This document shows, piece after piece, positions 10,377-23,439 of a stretch of DNA of 64,000 nt; the first letter of the stretch is position 1; each line of letters starts with the position of its first letter. Source of the DNA: Lates calcarifer (Eukaryota > Chordata > Actinopteri > Centropomidae); assembly GCF_001640805.2 (NCBI RefSeq), contig NC_066853.1:25126378-25190377 (forward strand), in the 5' to 3' direction. The position numbers were made by a program, and so were the translations under genes. The notes under the pieces were generated by a model. That model was not told the origin of the DNA. It searched no databases and saw nothing but the letters and a program-made list of their open reading frames with translations.

Positions 10377-13300
10377 CATACGCTGAATCATGATTGGTTG
10401 TCCAAAGCTTCAGGATTTTAGGTATTAGGCAGATATTTTACATTAAGACAATAAGAAAATATTACTTTATAAATATCTGTTCTCTCTTGAATGTCTCCTT
10501 TTGCTCCTGCAGTATCTGTTACATAAGATTTCTGCTGTGCCCACAGTCTTCTATTACATGAGATGAGACAGTCTTGATATCTCAGCTCTTCTCCAACTGA
10601 AGCATGGCAGATGAAAACACATTCATTCATCCACTTTGGTATTCTGCTGATTCAAGCTCTGTTGTCCCAGCTGTACTGTAATAACACACCCAGCTTGGCC
10701 AGCGTCTGTCCAGTAAGCCTGATGCATTGTTGAATAGATGTCTTTCAGACTTGGACACCCTCACCACAAGGATTTGACCCATGTAAGGGTTTAAAAGTGC
10801 ATACTAAGATCTGTATTTTTGGATAGAAGATGTGGATGGTGTGAGTGATTTTCTCAAACATGACAAAGCTCTCCTAGTGCCACAGAAGACGTACATCTGT
10901 TATCACAAGCTACAGGTTACTAATCATTACAACAAACAGATCAGTAAACAGAACTTCATGTATAAAATAGACGGGGTGCATCTTTAACTTTAGTATCCCT
11001 AAGTGAAAGGTAATTTAATGTGAAATATATATGTATTTGCAAAATTCTGAATTTTGTATAACACCATCTTGTTTACATCATCTAAAGAATCATTATAATT
11101 ATTATAATAAAATATGTTGATGTATGGTCAGGTAGAAGAAAAATCTTTATGCTTTGCACAGCATTGCATCATCAGACACACCTAAATGGACACACACCAG
11201 ATGAACCATTTATCCAGAAAAGTTACTCAAGGTACAGTAGCGACATGTGTTTATCCATATTTGCTGTTTTTCTGTATAGCTAATATGCTGAAAAAAGACT
11301 CCGATGGGTGTCAATCTGCAGGAGGGTTTTCTAATCTGCTACCTCTGTCGTTTGGTTATGTCTACTTAGTTCAGCTTGGTCAGATGATCAACCACCAGGT
11401 AAAGGTTAGGAAAATGTTCTTGTCATGTTAAACAGAAAACAGAACTGTTGGTAGAAGACGGGATGTGAACTATTGTTTTCTATGTTGTTGTTATATACTT
11501 TGCTGGCCAAACCATTTATTCTAACCTCTCTGTCTAAAACATTTTCATGGTGCTTTGTGGCAGCATAAGACCACTTCTGCCTATGTGCACTATATTTGTT
11601 ACAATGTTTTACAAAACTGTAGATCGCAGCATACTGGCCTTTAATAGTGTAGCTGCTAGTCTGTCATCAATCAGTCATTCCCTCAGCAAAACAGAGAGGC
11701 TCACATGTAGCTCATTATACAGAGCCACCACAGCAGTCACCAGAAAGATAGGGACAGAGAAATTCACAAGCACATACAGAAGGCTTTAAAGCTCATAATA
11801 CACACATGTAAAAACACAATGTAATCAGTGTCATGACCCAAAAACAATTGCTTTTCAGATAACCATACTTAATTATAAATGTTTCCGCAAATGACCAAAG
11901 CTGTTGTTTCTCAAAAGAGAAATGGGATGAGTTGGGTGAGGAAACATACAACCTGGAGTGATTAGGCTGAAGTTACACTGTGCATTTTAAATCCTTTAAA
12001 CAATGTCAAATATTCTCTATTGACACTTTTAATACTGATAAAAATAATATTTGACAAAGTGATTTTTCTTCATAGATGGATGACTAAACACTGATTTGAA
12101 AATTGTACATGTCTGCAACTTGCTACAACCTTTTCACCTTAAGATGACATTTTCATTTTCTGAAAACTCTGAGGTTGGACAACATTTAGCTACGTAATGT
12201 GTTTAGAATTTTTGGTGTGGAAGGGTACAGTAGGTTCATAGAGTCAGGATTCACACAAGTGGTTTGAAGTAATCCTATCCATGGAGAGGCATGAGAAATC
12301 AACACTACATTAATAAAATGACTGACTTGATTCTGTCTGGAAATTATATCAACCCAGTTGAGTCAGCCATGACTATTCTGTTCCACTGGCCTACAAGGCT
12401 CCTTCACACATTTCATCTTCACACACCATCCTGTATTAAAAAGTTAAGAAACATAGACCTGCAGTGTCTTCCTGCATTATCACTGTTTGACTTTTCAATG
12501 CATGTAATGTAGCATTAATGTAGAATGTGAATGTGAGATCTGGTCCAGTGTAAATCACACTGTTGGAGTTCACCTTAAGGGGTTTTTACCTCACAGTAGG
12601 CTGCTACTGTGTGAAGAAAGACCTTGTTCAGAAATCACATTACTTGATTTACACAACAACACAGCAGTTGACGCCAACCTTTGCCAAGAGCTGAGTGGAT
12701 TTTGATTGGCCCCCTATAGTCAGAGGCCTGTCCACCTATTCAGAACCCACTCATGTGGCTAATAAGCATGAAGGGTCAATGTTTCCAGTCCATGGGAACC
12801 TCCGAGAATTTAAGTTGGTCTTTCTTTACATTGACTGAGCTGCAAAGTCAGAATGACCAGCGTTGCAGAATTAAATGCATGTGGAGGGCTGAAAACAAGT
12901 TCATTTCCTGAGCCAAGGCATCAAGAAATATATCAAGATCACCATTTGTATTACAGAGGCCCTCTGTGGGGAAAAACACTGAATTTTACATAAACTCTAT
13001 GCTCAAGTGCTACGTAGAGTAAACCACACCACATTTACTTACTTTTTTCAGTCTGTCATGTTAGCCTAATTACATTCAACATATTTTTTGACAGCACACA
13101 AGAAAACTGATGATAGATTCTAATGCATCATGTTGCTTTCAAAATTTGCCAGAAGGGATATTTTGCAAAGTTTTGTTCTTCAACATGTTTAAGTATATTG
13201 TATATTATGTGGTTTAACATAAAACAGGAAATTAGGAAGAAGAAGGGCCTTTAATGTTCAAATTTTTATTATGTTATGGGTAAGCCGAAGAGCTAGAGGT

Positions 13301-13565
13301 CCACTTACTAGTATTTAAAGCAAGTATGTAAAAATTGCTAACAATTAAAGATAATAAATGGAATTTAGGTTTTTTATCTTTCTTTCTTTTTCAGAAACCT
13401 AGGCAAACTCAGGCATTGGCTCAGGCCTTGATTAAGAACTGAGAGGACTAATGAAGAATACCACTACTTAGCAGCTATGATTTACAATAACAATTATCAA
13501 ATGACAATGTGAAATGAGTCCTTTATAGTGATAAACACATGGAGAATTATCACCTGAATCTAGAG

Positions 13566-13765
13566 CTCCCCTTGACTTTATGGAGCTTTATAGGCATGAT
13601 TGTTTACCTACTGTATACATCTTACAACTTTACTGTTCTGGTTCACTCTCACCACTCTCATAGCAAAAGAGTTAAGTTCAACAGTTGTCATCAATGAAAA
13701 CAAACATCAGACAGACACACTTAGCAAATAGTTGGTGATCATTGTGGAGAATTTAGCAGCTAAAA
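13566..13765 (+). repeat. Dispersed repeat family, copy 1 of 3
   Basis: Contains TACTGTTCTGGTTCACTCTC then ACCACTCTCAT and, 100 bp on, GTTGGTGATCATTGTGGAG then AATTTAGCAGCTAAA. The same ordered blocks occur at 39060-39260 and 48620-48845 on the same strand. No coding content. It resembles a non-autonomous element widespread in fish, but the class is unknown to me. Confidence 0.55.
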
Positions 13766-15704
13766 AGGTGACAATATGTCAGTGCTAGAATCTTTATCTA
13801 AGTAGAATGATATTGAATTATTTTTATGTACATTTATTTTTGTAATTATGTGATAGCAGTGTCAACTATTCTGCTATTGTAGGCTTGCAGCTTGGGCTTC
13901 GAAGTCAACACAAACTGCTTTAGCTCATTTGTCTGGCACCTGTGTCATCAGACAGGAGTCCTTCCTCTGGAGGCAGAGAGGCTGAGGTTTCAATCAATAC
14001 ATCTAAAGTATCAGGGTTGTGAAGACTTCAGCTGCAAGAATTTATTGTCCCTGTACCAATCTCGTATTAAAGTGATGGATTTTCAACCAGAGATTAGATA
14101 CTGTGAGATATGCTCAGACCACAGCCTGTGCAATTTCAGCAGTGAGTGGTTTTAGTTGTGTCTTATCGCAGATAGTCAGGAGCAAATCAGGACAATCACT
14201 GCCAGTCACACACATGCACACTCAGTTCAAACATCTATACCACAAAAAGAACCAGTTCTGTTACCTTTGAAAGCATGAGTATTTTACATAAGGACACTCA
14301 CAGTGTAAGCTGTAGTGCAATTGTCAGCATTTCCCAGTTTAACCTATCCTTTCCAATCTGATCTACACTACAGAGATTATGATAATCACAGGAATACAAG
14401 AGAAACCCCTTTGACAGCCTCTGGGAAAGGCTCAGTTAATGTATGTGAGGCATTAGAAATATGTAGTTAATTATATATTTCCATTTGTATACAGTTGGTT
14501 TCCTGCTGGATACAAGAATTAATCATTGTTGTTTTGATGTTATTTTGTGTGCTGTATAATGCATGGAGCTAACTGTGTGTTTTAAGTGTTCTACTTGTAC
14601 AAGTAGTGTTTGCTTCTGTTTGTGTCTATTAAAATGATGTTTTTATGTTTGAGGACTCTTGGAAGAATAATCCAGTTAGAGGAGATTCTAATGAAAAATA
14701 AAATATTTTTCCTCTCACTTCTTCCTTCTCTTGAGTCCCCCCAAAGAAAAAAAAATTAATGAGGACTAAATTGGGGTTTTTCCAGCACCTACGTAGTTTA
14801 TGTTGCCATGGAAACTTTGCAAAATAAGGGTTGGGCTTAGTTAGCTGCTCAACTAATGTTTCAGCAGTCCTCTTGGCTGTAATGACAACCAGCATGTTGA
14901 AAAAAAGGCAGTTTCAGCAGCTCTTCACAGTTTGCTCTTCTAAGTATTATAGTTTTTCACAACTGTAAACAGTTGTTCAGTGTGTGTTTGGGCTATTAAA
15001 ATATGAATACCACAAGGATGGAGGAACTGTCTTATCATGTTTTACAAGCGTTTCTAAAATAGCTAGTTTTCTTCATGTTGCTGCTACACAGATTATGACA
15101 AAGTTACATTACAAATTCTACACTGAATCCAGATTGGTTAGAAAAGGTCAAGTTGATGAAAAGTTAGAGCAGCATCTTTGGGACACCAACAATGAGTGAC
15201 TCACTTGCCCACTGAGATTTTGCACATTTTAAATGCTCGCATGCTCTTGCACAACAGAAACGCCTTTTGTTATCTCAAGGAGATGGAATCAATGGATGGC
15301 AGGAATCCGCTGAAGATGCCAATAGGCTTTGATCCCAAAGAGCGGCCTCTGCTCTGCTTTGGCCAGCAGCCATAGCACTGTCAAACTGTGAATTGGGCTT
15401 ACGGGAGAGAAAAGTGAGTAAAGAGGAAATTGGGAGAAATCAAACAAGTTAAAGGAAAGGAAAAAGACAAAAGAATCAGGAGACCAAGAGCTTTTCCTCA
15501 GCTGTAATAACGTTGACTGTTGTTATCCTGTAAAGGCGTGGTGTGAGACAGCATGGTTTTATTCACAACACACTGTGTTTGTTTAACAAGTTCACACTAG
15601 AGTGGTTCGCCTCAGCTCCCTCTGATGAGCTTCTCTGAGGGGAGGCAACTTTTCAGAGGACGGTCTCACAGCAAGTCAGTCAGGTGGAGCAGAAGCAATC
15701 TGTA

Positions 15705-15706
<2 letters not shown>

Positions 15707-15741
<35 letters not shown>

Positions 15742-15742
15742 T

Positions 15743-15789
<47 letters not shown>
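15707..15789. repeat. (AC)n-(AG)n compound microsatellite
   Basis: An AC run at 15707-15739 is followed directly by a slightly interrupted AG run to 15789. It produces spurious Ser/Leu and Val/Cys ORFs on the minus strand. Confidence 0.95.
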
Positions 15790-15791
<2 letters not shown>

Positions 15792-17463
15792 CACTGACAG
15801 AAATAAAGTAATGAAATTTCTTCTTGCTTTCCATTCCTACCTCTGTAAAGTTTTCTTTTCTCACACTGCACATATGCAGTTAAAATTATAATGGTACCAG
15901 ATTTATCACTGACATTCTCAGTATTTTATGAAACAGTGGGGTGATATCAGACAGAGAAGCAGGCCAATCATTTCTGTCCAGCAACCATTAATTTTACTTG
16001 CCTAAATGAAAGATGTCATGACGGATTGATCAGCTGTAGCTAACTAGATAATTAGATAATGTGAGTTGGTTAAAAATGCTATTTTCTGCTGACTTTTTAA
16101 TATAGCTAAGCTGCAACTGCCATCAAAAAGTTAGCATGCATGAATGTATAATCAGATGTACTTAGGCCTCCTTGTTGACATAGTTGTTCATTTAAACTTT
16201 ACTAAGACTTTACTAAGATGGGAACTGGCCTACAGAATGGGTTTACCATGCAGAATGTTATCTTGAGTAACACTAGCTGGAACTGTTGGAGTATTTTCCC
16301 AAATTCAGTGATAAGCAGAGCTGCCCTAAACTGTAGGGAAATACTAATAAATGCAAGTCCTGATCATAACTTATTTTTTTAAATAACTCCACAAACGGAT
16401 GTACTGTAGTTGCTTAATGATTTACTCCTAGGCTTGGCTTGCTGAGCTCTCTAATCACTCTGTTCTATCCCATCTGTCCACTCTATCAGGACCACTCAGT
16501 GAATATGTTCTGTTTAATTGATAAACTAGGTCTTAACCTCAGTTATCTTCAGTTCAAATAAACCCTGGTCATTGATTTAGGAATTGTTATGGTTAAAATC
16601 AGTCACAATCACATTTACAGCGACTATCTTTTTCTCTGCCTGAACATTTTCAAGAGAGTTAAGTTGTATTACATAATACTTTATTTTTTCAACTACAGGA
16701 AATGTGCACATACAGTACAGTGCAGTCATGTTCATACCATAAAACTACTGTGTGCATGTGTGTGTGTGTCTGTGTGTGAGGTGTGTGCAAAAGCATTTTA
16801 ACATCACGTTGGAGGAAAAACATGTGGTCAAGCCTGCATATGCACAAGCAGTAAAAGGCTCTTTTTATGATGGGTGTTGTCATGCTATCCACAGAGTCTG
16901 TTTTCAATGTGACAGCATTTCATCAAAGACCACCATTCTAAAACATATGAAACACTACACTATGTTGGTGACATGATCTTTTCAGTTTGACAACGTATCA
17001 GGTGTCATGTTGGAGAGCGCGAGAGAGAAACGGAGAGTGATGTCATCAGCACAGCAGTAGACTTGAACACAGACCATTAATCACTAAGGTCTTCAAAGCA
17101 GTCTCATGCCACACACTGGACCACTTATTCAATCAGGATGGGAACTGAACAGGTTCCAAAGTAAAACCATATACAGTAACACTGTCTGTGGCAGGTTCAG
17201 CTTTTTCTATTGTATAGTTAAATTGATGCACAATTGTAATTACATATTAAGGAGTGGTCAAAAGTTGATAAATTTAAACTGAATGAAAATGTGGGTAAAA
17301 CTTGTTTGGGATAAGGTTCCTGACCCAAAACTGCAAAAGACAGTTTAGTCTGGATTAATGTCTGTAGGAGTAAAGATTATAATTTCTGGGAACACTTTTG
17401 TGCATGTTTCTTGACTACAAGATTACAGACAAGCAAAAATGAAGTACTGCTTGGCAAGTTGCA

Positions 17464-17811
17464 TTAATGGCTAGAAAATACTGTATATGTGGCTGTTTGC
17501 TTACAAGCAAACTTCTTGCTAACAATGTGAGAAGTGGCAGAGGCAGTGTCACTCAATTTGTTTGCCTCTAGCAGATGCTTCTTAATCAAGAGTTGGGTTG
17601 GGGTGGGGATGGGGTTGGGGGGTATTATTATTGAAATTGCAGTATGACCAAGAGCAATATCCAAATTGCAGGAGCAGCATTTTTTTGATAAAGGTGAAAT
17701 GTGTTGCAACATGTCATTATAAATTAAGTAAATAAGTGTGGTGTTACAGATCCTACAAATCATATTCTCCGGATGTGAAGGAACATTCTTGTTTGGGACA
17801 GACTCCAGCAA
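17464..17811 (-). pseudogene. Possible BED zinc-finger (hAT-like) relic
   Basis: The 115-codon minus-strand ORF has MICRICNTTLIY followed by NDMLQHISPLSKKC, which could be a BED finger (C-x2-C, then H-x(n)-C/H) from a hAT transposase N-terminus. No catalytic region is seen nearby. It could equally be a chance pattern. Confidence 0.3.
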
Positions 17812-18067
17812 ATATCACATCATTATTATTTCTGTATTTTTTTCAGTAAAAACGAAATTGAAAAAATGTCACTAAAATTTAAATGTATTTTTAGCCAATG
17901 AGTTAGCCACCAGTAAGCCAGTAAGCCGTCGATTGTCAGTCAATATGTTTGTACTGTATGCTGGCTGTTGGACCATGACATTACGTTCACTGTTTTTTAT
18001 TCAGATACATTAATACAGAGAATGACATGAAGTTGGGATGAGTAACAGTAAATAATAGAGAGTAATA

Positions 18068-18601
18068 GTGAGTAAGGGAGTATATGAAATATATAGAAAT
18101 TCTAGTCCATGCCTTTGTGAAATTCTAGTCCATGCCTTTGTTTCCTCTAGACTGGATTATTGTAATGTTTTGCTTTCAGGACTACCGCGTACTAGCACTA
18201 AAAGTCTGCAAATGGTTCAGAATGCTGCAGCTAGAATGCTGACCAAATCGAGAAGGTTTGACCATATTACCCCAGTTCTAGCCTCCCTTCACTGGCTCCC
18301 TATTCATGTTAGATCAGACTTTAAAGTTCTCTTAATGACTTATAAAATTCTAAATGGGCTAGCCCCCTCATACCTGTCTGATCTTCTTAACCCTTATATT
18401 CCCTCGCGTGCTCTGCGTTCTCAGAGTGCAGGGCTGCTGTCTGTCCCTAGAGTCAAAAAGAAGTCAGCAGGCTGCAGGGCCTTCTCCTATCGGGCCCCCT
18501 TCCTCTGGAACAACCTCCCTAGTGATATTAGACAGGCTGACTCAGTTGAGGCCTTTAAATCCAAACTAAAAACTCATCTTTATGCCTTAACTTTTAACTA
18601 G
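18068..18601 (+). pseudogene. L2-type LINE reverse transcriptase, C-terminal end (5'-truncated)
   Basis: A 177-codon open reading holds the typical C-terminal end of fish L2/Maui LINE ORF2. Blocks are FVSSRLDYCNVLLSGLP, QNAAARML, HITPVLASLHWLP, ILNGLAPSYLSDLL, FSYRAPFLWNNLP and FKSKLKTHLY. Family-specific sequence starts near 18096; the ATG at 18068 is outside it and is not a real start. The reading is intact to its natural stop, so this is a fairly young 5'-truncated copy. It is followed by its 3' UTR to about 19371. Confidence 0.85.
18096..18141 (+). repeat. Exact 23-bp tandem duplication at the LINE 5' junction
   Basis: 18096-18118 and 18119-18141 are identical (start GAAATTCTAGTCC, end GCCTTTGT). 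The duplicated sequence codes for the start of the recognisable LINE block, so the duplication lies at or just inside the truncated 5' end. Confidence 0.9.
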
Positions 18602-19371
18602 CACATTATTCTGGTTCCTATTTCAGGATACCATTTTTCCCTTGGCGGGTTGGGTCAGTCTCAATGCATCAGTTAAGATTAATAGTTAGTAAATGTTGTC
18701 CATGATGTCCTGCCGACGAGATTATTATTAATTGTCTTAATATCACTGCATCACTTTAACTGTGTGTTCTTCCCTCAAGCACATCAGTGCCCAGGCTGTG
18801 CTTCTCTCTCTCTCTCTTCTACTGTCTCTCACTGCAGGGTTCTGCCTCCAAAGCTGGAGAGTCTCCTGCTGCTCCCATGATCCAGCTCAACCCATGATGC
18901 AACAATAATTAAAACATTTACTAGTGTTATTGATAGTGTTAGTGCTATTAATGTACCATCGTTTGTCATTATTATTCCTTTAGCTGTAATAATAATTATT
19001 ACTATTATTATTATTATTACTATTATTACTACTACTATTTACACTTTGACTTAGTCTGTGTATGTGCAATGTTGTCTTTCTCCTACCCCATCCCTCCACC
19101 CCCCTCTCTTTCTGTCTAAACCCAACCGGTCGAGGCAGATGGCCGCCCACCCTGAGTCCGGTTCTGCTCGAGGTTTCTGCCTCTTAAAAGGAAGTTTTTC
19201 CTTGCCACAGTCGCCTAGTGCTTGCTCATGGTGGGATCTGTTGGGTTTTTCTCTGTAAATCTTATAAGATAAAGAGTACGGTCTAGACCTGCTCTATATG
19301 TACAGCGTCTCGAGATAACTTCTGTTGTGAATTGGCGCTATATAAATAAAATTTGACTTGACTTGACTTGA
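18602..19371 (+). mobile_element. L2 LINE 3' UTR and tail
   Basis: Continuous with the RT end above. It includes an ATT/ACT-rich patch (18985-19040), a block AGGTTTCTGCCTCTTAAAAG then GGAAGTTTTTCCTTGCCAC, and GAATTGGCGCTATATAAATA then AAATT followed by a (GACTT)n tail at 19354-19371. This arrangement is the known 3' end of fish L2 elements, where the short tandem tail replaces poly(A). Confidence 0.8.
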
Positions 19372-19507
19372 TATGAGTGAGTGAATTTAACGGCTCCATT
19401 ATGCTACATATAATGCCAAACAACATTCATAAAAGGAGTCTCAGAAGTCACATTTTTACTATATTTACTACACTTACTAGAATCATGTGTGAAATATTGT
19501 CATATTG

Positions 19508-20660
19508 TCTTGTAGTCTAAATGTTAAATTTGAATCTAAATGAACAATTTAAATTCTAAATCTGAATATTAAATCTAACTCTAAATGCAAAATGTGAATA
19601 TTATATTCAAATATTTGATCAAAATCTGAATGTTATGTTCTGAATCTAAATTAAAACTAACACTAAATTTTACATCTTAAAGCTAAATAATAAATCTAAA
19701 TTTGAATACCCGAAATCAAAATCTAAATGTTGAATCTAAACCCTGAACGTGGTGATTAAGGAAACTGAATTTTTGCCAGTATACAAATATACTACTGATC
19801 AGTGGAATTAACAAAGTAACTGAACAGGGTGTTCACCTGATGGCCCTGCTGTGATGTGTAATGCTCAGGGTTAATTTTAATAGATGCAGTAGTTTTATTT
19901 AAATAATGCTTGGTTATAAACATTTATTAGGTATGCCCATACACCTGTACAATAGATTATATCATTGCAGTATCCCCACAATAAGTCCTGTGTTTATTTT
20001 GATTATTATGGTCAAATTATCATGAATCCTTGCACTGCAGGAAGTTACCCCAGGAAGTTACCCCAGACAAGGCCTTCATATTAAACTGTTCTTGCTGTAT
20101 TTGCAGTTATCAATAATATTAGGAACCTAAGTCAAACTATTCTTCATTCAGTATGTAGCTGCATTGGGCTGCATTATACTGAAAAATGTCCCTACATTTG
20201 TGCTGACCTTATGCAGATAGGTTACACAAAACCTTAAAACAAATTATGAAACATTAATTTCCATTTGATTTATACTTGTCTCTTTCCTAAGTTCATGAAT
20301 CCCAGTGCCTGGGATGTGTGTCCAGTGCTGGACAATGACAATGACCTTTCAACATGCATGTTGCCACCAGTGTGAACATACACTATGACCATGAGGTTGC
20401 AGTCTCTGTGTGCGCTGGCTTCCCACAAATGCATCACATCACCTGAAGTGTTGCTGAAGTGCAATTCTTGTGGCAGAGGGTGCTTCACTGCTCACCAGTG
20501 AAGAGTCATGTCTGTATGCACACCTGAGATGAGTGTGAGAATTTAGATTTAACTTTAGCTTTAGAAGGTAACATTTACATTTATATAGACTATTTAATAA
20601 AATACTTACATTTAGGATTTAGATCGACCATTTAGATTTATATTGAGTTTTAATAATTAG
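19508..20660. repeat. ATTTAGA-type AT-rich minisatellite arms
   Basis: From 19508 to about 19745 the plus strand repeats a degenerate AATCTAAATnTnAA motif. From about 20538 to 20660 the complementary form (TTTAGATTT, CATTTAGATTTA) appears. The roughly 0.8 kb between has no recognised domain. The layout could be a non-autonomous DNA element with repeat-built inverted arms, or two independent AT-rich arrays. Confidence 0.4.
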
Positions 20661-20699
20661 TTAATAAACAGTTAACATCACATGTGTTTTTATTACAAT

Positions 20700-22414
20700 A
20701 AAAATAGATATGACAAAGTTCACAAATATTGTTGTAAATACAGTAAAAACATGACTTAAAGAATTTCACACTCCATTGTTTGGTGCTAAATGTGGCAAAA
20801 TGGAGCTGTGGAGCTGTTCAGTATGCACCACTTTATGATCAGCACCCTTCAACACTTCAGGAGCATGAAGACCTTGTAATCTGTGATCTTGTGTGTGCTC
20901 AGGTGCTGGAAACAATAATGGGGGGTGTTTCTGTTATGCTGGGTCTCCTTTTTTTAAAGCTTAGCTCTTGGGAATCTTCACAGTTTTTTTTTTTTCTACA
21001 CTACCTGTGAACTCTGCCAAACTGCATCAAGTGTGTCTGCTTATGAGAAAGGAAAAGAGGGTGAACAAGCATCTGGATCCACTTCAGTATTATCAACAAA
21101 TTGGTGATCAAAGCTAAATAATCAACCAGTGACTTATATGACATACAGGAACATGTTATTTGGATGGACTCTATTTGCAGACATGGTAAATGAGCCATGA
21201 TAAGAAAAACTTACACTGAGGTGAATGCCAACACCAAATATGTCTTATGGAGGCACTGTAGCTACATTCAGCACTAGTTTACTCAAGGATTCAGGGATTT
21301 ATTGTCAGAGGTTTTGCCTCTGAGAGACAACTTCTAAAGCAGAAGTGAACACAGGAACAAGGGGTTCTAGCTTTAGAGAACTGGGCAACAGCTGGGGGTC
21401 CAAATCATAGAAACCAATTCTGTGACCGCAGCAGGGCTCAGATTTCAGATGACGGCATAGCTGCAGCTATAGAGGCAGTTGAACTTATTCTTTCATGCAA
21501 TTAAACTTACTGGATTTAGGTTTGTCAGTGGCTGAAATTTGGCATCTTCTGTTGTGTTTTAAACTAGAGCGGTCAAATATATTTTTAAAGATTGTCAACT
21601 GCATGACATAGGTATCAACTTTCAGTCTCAAAGAAGCAGATTTCCCAGAATGTTCCTTATGTCTAAAATATGTCAGTCTGCTAAAGGGACAGCTGCATGA
21701 TACTACATTAACTGCTGGATGTCACCAGATTAGAAATGATTTTGTAAAACATATGTAAATCCATTTCACCATGTTGTGCCTCCTTTGTAGTAAGCAGTTA
21801 GGGTTAGGGTTAGAAAAGACTTAAAGAACTAAGAAAACAACTCATAGCGGGCACTGGACCAAGAAGATTTCAAGAAAGGGGAGTTTTCACTCAAGACCAA
21901 GAATCAGCTCAAATTTCGAAAGCAATGTGTTACACCATTGTTCCCCTATCTGTCCACAGAGGTTTAAAATGATTAGAAGCAGCAGAGAGCTTCACACGTG
22001 ACTCCTCTGTTCTATTCTTCTTAGTAACTTTGGATGAGTTCAACACCATTGCATTTTTTAGTACCTACAGTGAAATGTAGTTCCTCCCCCAAGCTCTTTC
22101 ACACTGACCGGAGATGCAGGCTGTGCAACACTAAAGGATGATGTCATGACTGTCAGCATGAAACCCCTTACTCCCCTTAGCCCCACATAAAAACCACAGC
22201 ACAATTTATCTGTCTGCTCCCTGAACTGTATCTACTCTAACTGACAATGCAAGGGGGTCATGAGCCCTCAGCTTTACTTAGTATTTTTTTTACAGACTTT
22301 GTCAGGTTGTCAATAAGCCTGCTGTCCATTACTATGTTAACTGCAACATCCCCACAGAGGCCGGGCACGCAGAATTACCCAATAATTGTGGTATTAAACG
22401 TTGAGCCAGTACAC

Positions 22415-22456
<42 letters not shown>

Positions 22457-22990
22457 TGGGTGTGTGATGAAGAGTGGTACATGTGAATGCATGTCTGTCT
22501 ACATGTGTGGGAAATCTCAGGTTACCCCCTAATCATTCCAACACATTCTGCAATACATCACTGTCACGGCAAATGTAGCCTTGTTCCAAATAGTTTAGTC
22601 TGACAGGGCCCACTTTAATGTGATAGCATGGTCTTGTGTACTGGGATAATCTGTTGAAACAAATGAAGGACATGTTATCTAATCCTACATGTTTCAGATA
22701 CAATTACTCAATGACACATGTACTTCTAACTCACATTGATTACATTATCCATATAAACAGAAATTAATACATTGTGCAACTGTTGCCAAGAATGACTAAT
22801 CCATTTGAGATGAGCAGCTGCTTCACATTTTCATAAGAAAACAAACTTCCATTCATTATGTTCTTCAATATATCTTCCAATCTAATTTTCTAATAACCAT
22901 TGCCCAATCTTATGCAATACATATTGTATTAGATGAGGCTTTTTCAGTTGACTCAGCCTCATCATCGTGTTGCAATAGTTGTGCATTTGT
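20700..22990. other. Intergenic DNA with a (TG)n microsatellite
   Basis: No gene or transposon domain seen. It holds a TG run of about 20 units at 22415-22454 and a 2.5-unit TTAGGG-like stretch at 21797-21813. Confidence 0.6.
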
Positions 22991-22994
22991 GCAT

Positions 22995-23165
22995 AGTGCA
23001 TAGTGCATTTTTTAAATATACATACAGCCCAATGTCACAAATCACAAATTTGCCTCAGTGGGGTTAACAATCTTTTTGGCATTATGACATCCAGGAGAGG
23101 GGAAGAGGTCTCAGGACAACTGATGGTCCAACACAGCAGGAAAAAAAAAGAGAAGATGGCAAAGA
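22995..23165 (-). mobile_element. LINE L2-like 3' end fragment
   Basis: Plus-strand CAGCCCAATGTCACAAATCA followed by CAAATTTGCCTCAGTGGG is the reverse complement of a tail block common at fish LINE 3' ends (AGGCAAATTTGTGATTTGGG type). No coding part remains. A short match to the same block (GAGGCAAATTTGAGCC) occurs on the plus strand near 27130. Confidence 0.4.
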
Positions 23166-23439
23166 GAAAAAAAAGAGTTAGAGAGAGAGAGAGAGGGATA
23201 TGCACGCAGCTTTACATTTCAGGAGAGGTGATTTAGATTAAGAATTAACCCATGTCCTAAGTTCACACTACATCTGTCTCTTAGAGGAATTCTTGTTTCA
23301 AATTGTAATATGTAATTAATAAACTTTATTAGTCAGTGTAGTTGCCAAGTTGTGTATGCATTCTTGCAGTTCAGTATCTACTTGCAGCAGTAGAGCATGA
23401 TTAACATTTTAATGTTTTTTTCACACAGCACAAGGTTAA

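Larger units (their letters stand above)
10377..17463. other. Intergenic DNA, no gene seen
   Basis: I found no exon-like or domain-bearing ORF. Contents noted are one dispersed repeat copy (13566-13765) and a CA/AG compound microsatellite (15707-15789). Short ORFs of 60-90 codons are scattered on both strands with no recognisable motif. Conserved non-coding elements could be present but cannot be judged without comparison. Confidence 0.55.

Noticed and set aside
20041..20070. Short direct repeat AGGAAGTTACCCC
   Set aside because: Two 13-bp copies only; a simple slippage duplication with no further structure.
21797..21813. TTAGGG-like interstitial telomere repeat
   Set aside because: Only about 2.5 units; this length is expected by chance in AT-rich DNA.
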